Assembly: GCA_028697875.1 (NCBI GenBank)
Contig: JAQVEQ010000144.1
Coordinates: 1-7,344 of the forward strand
Direction of reading: 5' to 3'
DNA length: 7,344 nucleotides
Source of the DNA: Novosphingobium sp.
GTDB lineage: Bacteria > Pseudomonadota > Alphaproteobacteria > Sphingomonadales > Sphingomonadaceae
Translations under genes and position numbers: made by a program
The notes under the pieces: model-generated
The model's input: the letters and a program-made list of their open reading frames with translations, nothing else
Database searches by the model: none
Told to the model about the DNA's origin: nothing
In this document: one piece after another, positions 1 through 5,689 of the stretch
Numbering within the stretch: the stretch's first letter is position 1
How the letters are laid out: each line of letters begins with the position of its first letter

Positions 1-1335
1 AAGGGCGACGGCCATCTGCGCGACCGGATTGCCCTGCCGTTCCCCCTGACCGGCGCGCAACGGCGCTCCATCCGCGAGATCGAAGGCGACATGGCCCAGG
101 AAGCGCCCATGCTGCGCTTGCTGCAAGGCGATGTCGGGGCGGGCAAGACGGTCGTCGCGCTGGAGGCCATGCTGATCGCGGTGGAAGGCGGCGCGCAGGC
201 CGCCATGCTCGCACCGACCGAAATCCTCGCCCGCCAGCATTACGAGACCTTGCGCAAGCTGGCCGCGCCGTCCGGCGTCGTCATCGCGCTGCTGACCGGC
301 CGGGACAAGGGCAAGGCGCGCGAATCGATCCTGATGGGGCTGGTCGACGGTTCGATCCAGATCGTCGTCGGCACGCACGCGATCTTCCAGGAAGCGGTGA
401 GCTACCGGAACCTGGGGCTGGTGGTGATCGACGAGCAGCACCGCTTCGGCGTCGGCCAGCGGCTGATGCTGGCGCAGAAGGGCAAGCTGACGCCGCATTG
501 CCTGGCGATGACCGCCACGCCGATCCCGCGCACGCTGACCCTGGCCCAATACGGCGAAATGGACGTGTCCCGGCTCGACGAGATGCCGCCCGGCCGCCAG
601 CCGATCGATACGCGCGTGGTGTCGCAGGAAAGGCTGGCGGACGTCGTCGCGGCGATCGAACGGCACATGGCGACCGGCCAGCAGGCCTATTGGGTCTGCC
701 CGATGGTGCGCGAAAACGAGACGGACGATCTGGCCGCCGCCGAAGCGCGCTTTGCCGCGCTCAGGGAGCGATTCGGGGATACGGTGGTGCTGGTGCATGG
801 GCAGCTCCGGCCCGAGGCCAAGGACGCCGCGATGGAACGCTTCGTCCGGGGCGAGGCGAAACTGCTGGTCGCCACGACCGTGATCGAAGTGGGAGTCGAC
901 GTGCCCAACGCGACTCTGATGGTGATCGAACAGGCGGAGCGATTCGGCCTGGCGCAGCTCCACCAGTTGCGCGGGCGCGTGGGGCGGGGGAGCGAAAAGT
1001 CGGTCTGCCTCCTTCTGCGCGGGGAGCAGCTTTCCGAAACCGGCCGCGAGCGTCTCGCCCTGATGCGCGAGACGCAGGACGGGTTCCGCCTGGCCGAAGA
1101 AGACCTGCGGCTGCGCGGCGGCGGCGAACTGCTCGGCACGAGGCAATCGGGCGACACGCCATTCCGCGTCGCCTCGCTGGAACAGATCCAGCAGCTCCTG
1201 CCGCTGGCCCACGACGATGCGCGCCTGCTGATCGAGCGCGACGGCGGCCTCGGCTCGCCGCGCGGCGAGGCGGCGCGGCTGCTGCTCTACCTGTTCGAAC
1301 GTGACTGGGGCGTCCAGCTCCTGCGCGGCGGATGA
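1..1335 (+). CDS. recG: ATP-dependent DNA helicase RecG, C-terminal two thirds (5' end outside window)
   Basis: RecG is an SF2 double-stranded DNA translocase that reverses stalled replication forks and branch-migrates Holliday junctions in the cytoplasm. The reading frame is open from base 1, so the start and the N-terminal wedge (OB-fold) domain, roughly 250 residues by comparison with the usual ~690-residue family length, lie to the left. The 444 visible residues carry the whole motor. Counting from base 1: LTGAQ at the start, Walker A GDVGAGKT (43-50, Lys49), APTEILA (motif Ia, about 71-77), DEQH (Walker B, 144-147), TATPIPRT (171-178), VLVHGQL, the motif V segment ATTVIEVGVDVPNA, and motif VI QLRGRVGRG (about 322-330). 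RGGGELLGTRQSG follows, the segment that precedes the TRG translocation motif. No frameshift or missing catalytic residue is seen. The stop codon overlaps the cls start as ATGA, so the two are probably co-transcribed and translationally coupled. Identification is very secure. Confidence 0.97.
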   Translation, partial: KGDGHLRDRIALPFPLTGAQRRSIREIEGDMAQEAPMLRLLQGDVGAGKTVVALEAMLIAVEGGAQAAMLAPTEILARQHYETLRKLAAPSGVVIALLTGRDKGKARESILMGLVDGSIQIVVGTHAIFQEAVSYRNLGLVVIDEQHRFGVGQRLMLAQKGKLTPHCLAMTATPIPRTLTLAQYGEMDVSRLDEMPPGRQPIDTRVVSQERLADVVAAIERHMATGQQAYWVCPMVRENETDDLAAAEARFAALRERFGDTVVLVHGQLRPEAKDAAMERFVRGEAKLLVATTVIEVGVDVPNATLMVIEQAERFGLAQLHQLRGRVGRGSEKSVCLLLRGEQLSETGRERLALMRETQDGFRLAEEDLRLRGGGELLGTRQSGDTPFRVASLEQIQQLLPLAHDDARLLIERDGGLGSPRGEAARLLLYLFERDWGVQLLRGG

Positions 1336-2762
1336 TCTGGTCGACGCTGCTCTCGCTCGCCTATCTGGCGCTGCACGTGACTTTCATTGCGCGCGCGCTG
1401 ATCCGTCCGCACCGCGAGCCCGCCGCGAGGCTGGCCTGGATCCTCGCGATCCTCCTGCTGCCGGTGGCCGGGATCGTGGCCTATATCCTGCTGGGCGAGA
1501 CGAGCGTGGGCCGCCGGCGCAAGCGGGAACTGCGCGCGATCATCGGCCGCCTGCCGCGGCCTCATGCATGGGACGGGGATTTCGTGCTGGACCCGGCAGA
1601 TCGCTATGCCGCCCCGTTCAACACCGCCTGCACGATCAACCGCCTGGGCACGGTGCGTTGCGAACGGCCGGACCTGATGGCCGATTCGAACGCGGCGATC
1701 GAACGCATCGTGGCCGACATCGATGCCGCGCGCGATAGCGTGCACTTGTGCTTCTACATCTGGCTGGCCGACACCAACGGGCTCAAGGTGGTCGAGGCGC
1801 TATGCCGCGCGGCGCAGCGCGGGGTGGCGGTGCGCGCGATGGCCGACGGCGTGGGTTCGGGTGCCATCATCGCCTCGGACCATTGGCAGCGGATGGCAGA
1901 CGCGGGCGTTCGGCTCCAGATCGCGCTGAAGGTCGGCAATCCGGTGCTGCGGGTCCTGTTCGCGCGCATCGACTTGCGCAATCACCGCAAGATCGTGGTG
2001 ATCGACAACGCGATCACCTACTTCGGCAGCCAGAACGCCGCCGACCCCGAATTTCTCATCAAGCGGCGGTTCGCGCCGTGGGTCGATGTGATGATGCGCT
2101 TTACCGGGCCGGTGGCACAGCAGCACCAGTATCTCTTCGCGACCGACTGGATGGCCGAGGGCGGGGACGATCTTTCCGCCTATCTCCAGCCGGGACTGCC
2201 CATGCCCGACGGGCCTGTCGCCGTGCAGGTCATGGGCACCGGGCCGACGCTGGAATACCCGGCCATGTCCGAAGTGTTCTGTTCGATGCTGCACGTCGCC
2301 GCATGCGAAGTGATCGCCACAACACCCTATTTTGTGCCGGACGATTCGCTGCTGGCGGACATCCTGGCAGTCGCGCGGCGCGGGGTGCCGACAACGCTGA
2401 TCCTGCCGGCGCGCTGTGATTCGTGGGTCGTGGCCGCTTCCAGCCGCAGCTTCTATGCCGATCTGCTCGATGCCGGGGTGCGTCTCTACGAATATCGCAA
2501 GGGCCTGCTCCACGCGAAGACGCTGACCGTGGACGGGGAGATCGCGCTGATCGGTTCGGCCAATATGGACAGGCGCAGTTTCGACCTCAATTTCGAGAAC
2601 AACGTGCTGCTGCGCGACCGCGAGACGACCGCGTCGCTACGGGTGCGACAAATGGAATGGCTGGCCGATTCCCGGTCGGTCACGCATGCCGAAGTGGCAG
2701 GCTGGGGGACGTCGCGCAGGCTGCTCGACAATCTGGTGGCAACGGTCAGCCCGATTTTGTGA
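1332..2762 (+). CDS. cls: Cardiolipin synthase (ClsA-type, two PLD/HKD domains)
   Basis: Cardiolipin synthases of the phospholipase D family condense two phosphatidylglycerol molecules to cardiolipin and glycerol at the inner membrane. The 476-residue protein is close to ClsA length (~486). Two hydrophobic segments (about 2-22 and 34-54) form the PLDc_N membrane anchor, followed by a basic stretch GRRRKR (60-65). HKD motif 1 is HRKIVVID (His218, Lys220, Asp225) with FGSQN after it. HKD motif 2 is HAKTLTVD (His394, Lys396, Asp401) followed by IGSANMDRRSF. Both half-sites are intact, so the enzyme should be active. TPYFVPDD (331-338) is another family signature. The ATG at 1332 overlaps the recG stop by 4 bases, which fixes the start by coupling and places the membrane segments right after it. 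No upstream promoter is expected. It could in principle use phosphatidylethanolamine like ClsC, but the two N-terminal membrane segments favour the ClsA group. Confidence 0.95.
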   Translation: MIWSTLLSLAYLALHVTFIARALIRPHREPAARLAWILAILLLPVAGIVAYILLGETSVGRRRKRELRAIIGRLPRPHAWDGDFVLDPADRYAAPFNTACTINRLGTVRCERPDLMADSNAAIERIVADIDAARDSVHLCFYIWLADTNGLKVVEALCRAAQRGVAVRAMADGVGSGAIIASDHWQRMADAGVRLQIALKVGNPVLRVLFARIDLRNHRKIVVIDNAITYFGSQNAADPEFLIKRRFAPWVDVMMRFTGPVAQQHQYLFATDWMAEGGDDLSAYLQPGLPMPDGPVAVQVMGTGPTLEYPAMSEVFCSMLHVAACEVIATTPYFVPDDSLLADILAVARRGVPTTLILPARCDSWVVAASSRSFYADLLDAGVRLYEYRKGLLHAKTLTVDGEIALIGSANMDRRSFDLNFENNVLLRDRETTASLRVRQMEWLADSRSVTHAEVAGWGTSRRLLDNLVATVSPIL

Positions 2763-2781
2763 GGAATTTGAAAAGCAGGCC

Positions 2782-2804
2782 GGCGGCGTAAGAACCTCGC
2801 CGCC
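2782..2804 (-). terminator. Possible weak terminator hairpin of tRNA-Pro
   Basis: On the minus strand, about 54 bases after the tRNA-Pro CCA end, a 7-bp GC stem (GGCGGCG/CGCCGCC, 9-base loop) is followed within 6 bases by CTTTT. The stem is strong but the T-run is short and displaced, so this is only a candidate. On the plus strand it lies 19 bases after the cls stop without a T-tract. Confidence 0.35.
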
Positions 2805-2825
2805 TGGCGCTTCTGCCGGGAAGTC

Positions 2826-2839
2826 CCGCCCGAAGGCGG
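2826..2839. terminator. Small hairpin between cls and tRNA-Pro; UUCG tetraloop on the minus strand
   Basis: CCGCC and GGCGG flank CGAA. Read on the minus strand this is CCGCC-UUCG-GGCGG, the C(UUCG)G tetraloop that is unusually stable in RNA; it follows the tRNA-Pro 3' end by 18 bases. Read on the plus strand the stem is followed by TCGTTTCTCTT, a pyrimidine-rich tail that could stop cls transcripts before they run antisense through the tRNA. The stem is only 5 bp, so function is inferred. Confidence 0.35.
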
Positions 2840-2857
2840 TCGTTTCTCTTGGTAAAT

Positions 2858-2934
2858 TGGTCGGGGAGAGAGGATTCGAACCTCCGGCCCCTGCCTCCCG
2901 AAGACAGTGCTCTACCAGGCTGAGCTACTCCCCG
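2858..2934 (-). tRNA. tRNA-Pro (anticodon CGG)
   Basis: A complete 77-base cloverleaf is present on the minus strand. The acceptor stem is CGGGGAG/CTCCCCG, the D arm GCTC-loop-GAGC, the anticodon stem CTGTC/GGCAG with loop TTCGGGA (anticodon CGG, reading CCG), and the T arm GGAGG-TTCGAAT-CCTCT. Discriminator base A and an encoded CCA end (2858-2860) follow. CCG is a frequent proline codon in this high-GC sequence. The gene is convergent with cls and divergent from thyA. Confidence 0.97.
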
Positions 2935-2944
2935 ACCGGCGCTG

Positions 2945-2960
2945 CCACAATAAGCTGTGG
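2945..2960 (-). other. Leader hairpin just upstream of tRNA-Pro
   Basis: CCACA and TGTGG pair around a 6-base loop in the presumed precursor leader, ending 10 bases before the mature tRNA 5' end. It may guide RNase P or other 5' processing, but it could also be incidental. Confidence 0.3.
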
Positions 2961-2977
2961 AGCGAGGCAGAGGCGGC

Positions 2978-3006
2978 CCTATAGGGGCGCAAGTGCGGGG
3001 TGGCAA
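2978..3006 (-). promoter_or_regulatory. Predicted sigma-70-type promoter of tRNA-Pro
   Basis: On the minus strand a TTGCCA -35 box (5 of 6 to TTGACA, 3001-3006) is followed by exactly 17 bases and a TATAGG -10 box (4 of 6, 2978-2983). Initiation would fall near 2971, giving a leader of about 37 bases to the mature tRNA. The GC-rich bases after the -10 resemble the discriminator of stable-RNA promoters. The -10 lies inside the palindrome CCCTATAGGG in the region shared with divergent thyA. Confidence 0.6.
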
Positions 3007-3034
3007 GCGGGCATTTGCGCGTTATCGTCAAACC

Positions 3035-4009
3035 ATGGTTACTCTGTCCCGATCTCCCGATTCTTCCGCCGCCCAACGCCACTGGGAATGGCAGTACCTC
3101 GACCTCATGCGCCGCATCTGGGAGGGCGGGGACGAACGGGTCGACCGTACCGGAGTCGGCACGCGCTCCGTTTTCGGGGCGGAAATGCGATTCGATCTTT
3201 CGGACGGCAAGATGCCGCTGCTGTCGACCAAACGGGTCTATTGGAAGACCGCGACGCGCGAATTCCTGTGGTTCCTGACCGGCGAAACCAATATCCGTCC
3301 GCTCTGCGCCCAGAAAGTCGAGATCTGGACCGACTGGCCGCTCGATCATTTCCGCAAGGAAACCGGCGATCCGATGTCGCGCGAGGAATTTTCCGCGCGA
3401 ATCGTCGAAGATGCCGAATTCGCCGCCCGCTGGGGCAATCTCGGTCCGGTCTACGGCAAGCAGTGGGTCGACTGGCCGGTGTACGATCTGGATGGGGCCG
3501 ACGATTTCGGTCCGGTCTATCGCAAGCGCGACAAGGGCGTGAACCAGGTCGCCCAGGTGGTCGACAGCCTGCGCCACAATCCCGGCAGCCGCCGCCACAT
3601 CGTCGAAGGGTGGAATGTCGCGGAACTCGATTCGATGGCCTTGCCGCCGTGTCACAAGACCTACCAGTTCCATGTCGCGGGCAACCGGCTGAACGGCTTG
3701 CTTTACCAGCGCAGCTGCGACGTCGCGCTGGGCCTGCCGTTCAACTTGTGGGGCGGGGCGCTGTTCATTCGCATGCTGGCGCAGCAGGCCGGGCTGGAGC
3801 CCGGCGAACTGGTGTGGATGGGCGGGGATACCCATCTTTACCTCAATCACGCGCCGCTGGTGGAAGAACAGCTTGGCCGCGAGCCGTCGGGACAGGCGCG
3901 GATGGACATCGTGCGCACGCCCGAATCGATCTTCGATTACCGGATCGAGGATTTCGAAGTGAGCGGATACGAGCCGCAGGCGCCGATCAAGGCCCCGGTC
4001 GCGGTCTGA
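3035..4009 (+). CDS. thyA: Thymidylate synthase ThyA, long form
   Basis: ThyA methylates dUMP to dTMP using 5,10-methylene-THF, releasing dihydrofolate, as a cytoplasmic homodimer. The 324-residue product shows RTGVGT (38-43, phosphate-binding Arg38), EFLWFLTGETNI (76-87), GPVYGKQW (137-144), SRRHIV (185-190), catalytic Cys206 in LPPCH, QRSCDVALGLPFN (225-237) and GDTHLYLNH (264-272), and ends in APVAV. It is longer than the 264-residue E. coli enzyme because of an extra N-terminal segment of about 17 residues and two inserts near residues 102-134 and 151-167, broadly like other long bacterial forms. The ATG at 3035 is chosen because it lies just ahead of the conserved WEWQYLDLM segment; the frame is open further upstream only into the tRNA-Pro promoter. 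No Shine-Dalgarno sequence is visible. No folA follows; the next gene is convergent, 6 bases away. Activity is expected to be intact. Confidence 0.97.
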   Translation: MVTLSRSPDSSAAQRHWEWQYLDLMRRIWEGGDERVDRTGVGTRSVFGAEMRFDLSDGKMPLLSTKRVYWKTATREFLWFLTGETNIRPLCAQKVEIWTDWPLDHFRKETGDPMSREEFSARIVEDAEFAARWGNLGPVYGKQWVDWPVYDLDGADDFGPVYRKRDKGVNQVAQVVDSLRHNPGSRRHIVEGWNVAELDSMALPPCHKTYQFHVAGNRLNGLLYQRSCDVALGLPFNLWGGALFIRMLAQQAGLEPGELVWMGGDTHLYLNHAPLVEEQLGREPSGQARMDIVRTPESIFDYRIEDFEVSGYEPQAPIKAPVAV

Positions 4010-4015
4010 CGAATC

Positions 4016-4456
4016 CTATCGCACCAAGGCGCTGTACGTGATTCGGCCCTTGGGGCCGTTCACTTGCCAGCGCAGGTTGGTGACGTCTTCCGGCGCGGCC
4101 AGCCGCACGCCATAGGCATCGCGTATGGAAAGGGTGCCGAGCTTTCCCCAGCTGCGTCCGCCGTCGACGGAGACGTCCTCGTTATCGGCGCTGCTTCGCT
4201 GAAACGCGAGATGGCGGGGCAGGGCGAGCGTGACGGTCGCGGCATTGCCGTCCCGCGTTGCCTGCCAGTCGAGGATCGTGACGACCCGGTCGCCCTTGCC
4301 GAGGGTTGTCGCCCGCTCGACCATGCGCGTGCCGGCGTGTCCGGCATAGCCTTCGCGCTCGATGAAAACCGCGCTGTGCACGGCTGCCGGCGATTCGGCG
4401 GCAGCGGCGGATTGCGCGCCGGACAGAGCCAGAATTGCGAAGATCGCCAAGCGCAT
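4016..4456 (-). CDS. Small exported DUF11-like protein, function unknown
   Basis: The 146-residue product begins MRLAIFAILALSGAQSAAAA, a typical Sec signal peptide with likely cleavage near residue 20, so it should be periplasmic or outer-surface. The mature part is short and beta-rich. GKGDRVVTILDW (53-64), a segment describing an improper or accidental match to serum-type names is absent, and VSVDGGRSWGKLGTL (95-109) plus DVTNLRWQVNGP (124-135) resemble the 'conserved repeat' DUF11 domain: a statement of a promised value, a sentence about the difference, then a final strand. No cysteine pair, catalytic motif or membrane anchor is seen. The start ATG at 4456 has a GAGGGGG stretch about 10 bases upstream and puts the signal peptide at the N-terminus. 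The stop lies 6 bases from that of convergent thyA, leaving no room for a terminator. The family call rests on remembered pattern, so it is moderate; the gene itself is well supported. Confidence 0.8.
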   Translation of the reverse strand: MRLAIFAILALSGAQSAAAAESPAAVHSAVFIEREGYAGHAGTRMVERATTLGKGDRVVTILDWQATRDGNAATVTLALPRHLAFQRSSADNEDVSVDGGRSWGKLGTLSIRDAYGVRLAAPEDVTNLRWQVNGPKGRITYSALVR

Positions 4457-4589
4457 GGGTTAATGCCCCCTCATTGTCCTTCCGCTGCGGAATAGGCTGA
4501 GACGGACGAAAAAATGGTAAACGGAGGGTCTGATTTCGCGGCTTGGCGGGCTCTTTTGCAGGCTTGTGAAAAAGGGATGCGAAGCGCTG

Positions 4590-4618
4590 TTGACAGCACC
4601 ACGCCGCTGGCCTAGTGG
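4590..4618 (+). promoter_or_regulatory. Predicted promoter of tRNA-Asp
   Basis: A perfect TTGACA -35 box (4590-4595) is followed by 17 bases and a poor -10 candidate, TAGTGG (4613-4618). The distance to the tRNA, 33 bases after the -10, suits a tRNA leader. The -35 box sits inside a short inverted repeat, GCTGT-TG-ACAGC (4586-4597). The -35 is convincing; the exact -10 is not. Confidence 0.5.
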
Positions 4619-4651
4619 CGCGGCTCCCAAGCGGTGCACGCCCAAGGATAC

Positions 4652-4728
<77 letters not shown>

Positions 4729-4753
4729 CTTGGGATTTCCTCTTGGAAAAAAC

Positions 4754-4781
4754 AAAAGCCCCGGCACTGCCGGGGCTTTTT
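4754..4781. terminator. Strong bidirectional intrinsic terminator
   Basis: AAAAGCCCCGGC and GCCGGGGCTTTT form a 12-bp perfect stem around the loop ACT. On the plus strand TTTTT follows the GC core, ending tRNA-Asp transcripts. On the minus strand the same stem is followed by TTTTGTTTTTT, ending the leftward cluster that finishes with the DUF2842 gene. This is the clearest terminator of the window. Confidence 0.92.
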
Positions 4782-4823
4782 GCTATGTGGTCACTGTGCG
4801 TCCTATCTCACTGTAAATACGGA

Positions 4824-5051
4824 TTATTCGTTCGGCGGGATACGCCAGCTGCCGGTTTCCATCCAGATCAGGAAGCGCTTGAGCGGCAACAGCCAGATCG
4901 TCCCCAGCACGATATAGATCGGGGTCTGCACCAGCACGGGCAGGTCCGCGATCAGGTCCGATGCCTTCGCTACCAGCAGGGCATAGACGGCAAGGGCGGC
5001 CAGCAGGCCGAGAATGCCGAGGGGGATGCGCAGGGTCGGTTTGTCTCGCAT
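4824..5051 (-). CDS. DUF2842 family small membrane protein
   Basis: The 75-residue protein has two hydrophobic helices (about 9-28 and 38-57) joined by a short polar loop, then LLPLKRFLIWMETGSW (54-69). That segment, with the WLLPLKRFLIWM core, is what I recognise as characteristic of DUF2842, small uncharacterised inner-membrane proteins of alphaproteobacteria. No catalytic motif is visible and the function is unknown. The ATG at 5051 is 8 bases after the fau stop, and AGGAA overlaps that stop as its Shine-Dalgarno sequence, so it is almost certainly the last gene of the fau transcript. The bidirectional terminator lies about 43 bases beyond its stop. The pairing with fau may reflect gene packing rather than a folate role. 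Confidence 0.85.
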   Translation of the reverse strand: MRDKPTLRIPLGILGLLAALAVYALLVAKASDLIADLPVLVQTPIYIVLGTIWLLPLKRFLIWMETGSWRIPPNE

Positions 5052-5056
5052 GGTGG

Positions 5057-5061
5057 TTCCT
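5057..5061 (-). promoter_or_regulatory. Ribosome binding site of the DUF2842 gene, overlapping the fau stop
   Basis: AGGAA on the minus strand shares two bases with the TAG stop of fau and lies 5 bases before the DUF2842 ATG. This arrangement lets a ribosome finishing fau reinitiate on the next gene and supports the start chosen for it. Confidence 0.65.
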
Positions 5062-5632
5062 AGAACGGTCCGTAGAGCCGGGTCGGCGTGACGACCGCCG
5101 CCAGCGGATGGTCGTGGGGTTCCAGCGGCAAGTGGTCGACCAGCTGGCAATCCCAGGCCAGGCCGATGGCGATCGTGCCGGGATGGGCGTCCAGCCAGCG
5201 GTCGTAATGCCCGCCGCCCTGGCCGAGGCGATGGCCGTCGGCGGTAAAGCCCACCAGCGGTACGAACAACACTTCGGGCGCCACGGCGGGCGCGTCCGGA
5301 TGCGGTTGCAGCATTGCGAAGGGGCCGTGTTCGAGATCGCTTTCCCCGAACGGATCGGTGAAGGCGGCAAATTCCATCGCGCTGTCGCGCGCGGCAAAGC
5401 GGGGCAGGGCTACCGCGTGCCCGGCTTCCTGGAAGAAGCGGGCATAGGATGCGGCTGGCGCTTCCCATTGCGTCGCGCGATACAGGCCCACGCTTGCGCC
5501 TGGCGGAACCAGATCGGCGACGGGGCGGGGCGGGCGCAGGAACAGCAGCGCGCGCGTATTATCGGGCAGGGCCGCGACATGCTCGCGCCGCTTGCGCCGC
5601 AATTCGGACCGCAATTGTGCCTTGGCGTCCAT
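5060..5632 (-). CDS. fau: 5-formyltetrahydrofolate cyclo-ligase (MTHFS/YgfA family)
   Basis: This enzyme converts 5-formyl-THF to 5,10-methenyl-THF using ATP, returning stored folate to the active one-carbon pool in the cytoplasm. The 190-residue length fits the family. It begins with a basic helix, MDAKAQLRSELRRKRR; the diagnostic motif is GHRLGQGGGHYDR (133-145), the glycine-rich nucleotide and folate site, preceded by FVPLVGFTADG (123-133) and followed by IAIGLAW. EPHDHPLAAVVTPTRL (171-186) is the C-terminal signature. The frame extends 35 codons upstream, but that part runs through the 6S RNA 3' region and is low-complexity; the ATG at 5632 matches the family N-terminus. Just upstream are two tandem copies of a 13-base unit containing GGGGA. 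Its position after 6S RNA is the conserved ssrS-ygfA arrangement of proteobacteria, so it is probably expressed by read-through from the 6S promoter. Confidence 0.95.
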   Translation of the reverse strand: MDAKAQLRSELRRKRREHVAALPDNTRALLFLRPPRPVADLVPPGASVGLYRATQWEAPAASYARFFQEAGHAVALPRFAARDSAMEFAAFTDPFGESDLEHGPFAMLQPHPDAPAVAPEVLFVPLVGFTADGHRLGQGGGHYDRWLDAHPGTIAIGLAWDCQLVDHLPLEPHDHPLAAVVTPTRLYGPF

Positions 5633-5658
5633 GTATCCCCGTTGCGTATCCCCGTTGC
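5633..5658 (-). repeat. Exact 13-bp tandem repeat (two copies) at the fau ribosome binding site
   Basis: On the minus strand GCAACGGGGATAC occurs twice without a gap or mismatch and ends directly at the fau ATG. Each copy includes GGGGA, the only Shine-Dalgarno-like sequence nearby. In the proximal copy it is only 3 bases from the ATG, which is tight; in the distal copy it is 16 bases away, which is far. Confidence 0.9.
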
Positions 5659-5689
5659 CGGCCCCCGGTCGTGGCCGGGCAGGTGAAGT

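Noticed and set aside
498..1304. Long Arg/Ala-rich frame inside recG
   Set aside because: Shadow frame of a high-GC gene; the recG frame has all helicase motifs uninterrupted.
2858..2934. tRNA-Pro as a possible integration (att) site
   Set aside because: No integrase gene and no partial duplicate of the tRNA 3' end were seen in the window.
2746..3006. 86-codon minus-strand frame with GVAQPGRALSSGGRGRRFESS
   Set aside because: Spurious translation of the tRNA-Pro gene.
2912..3850. 312-codon minus-strand frame opposite thyA
   Set aside because: High-GC antisense shadow with no recognisable domain; thyA is certain on the other strand.
2686..4041. 451-codon open frame on the plus strand spanning cls end, tRNA-Pro and thyA
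   Set aside because: It runs through the tRNA antisense (VGERGFEPPAPASRRQCSTRLSYSPT-like text is the familiar tRNA translation artefact) and then shadows thyA in another frame with Arg-rich composition.
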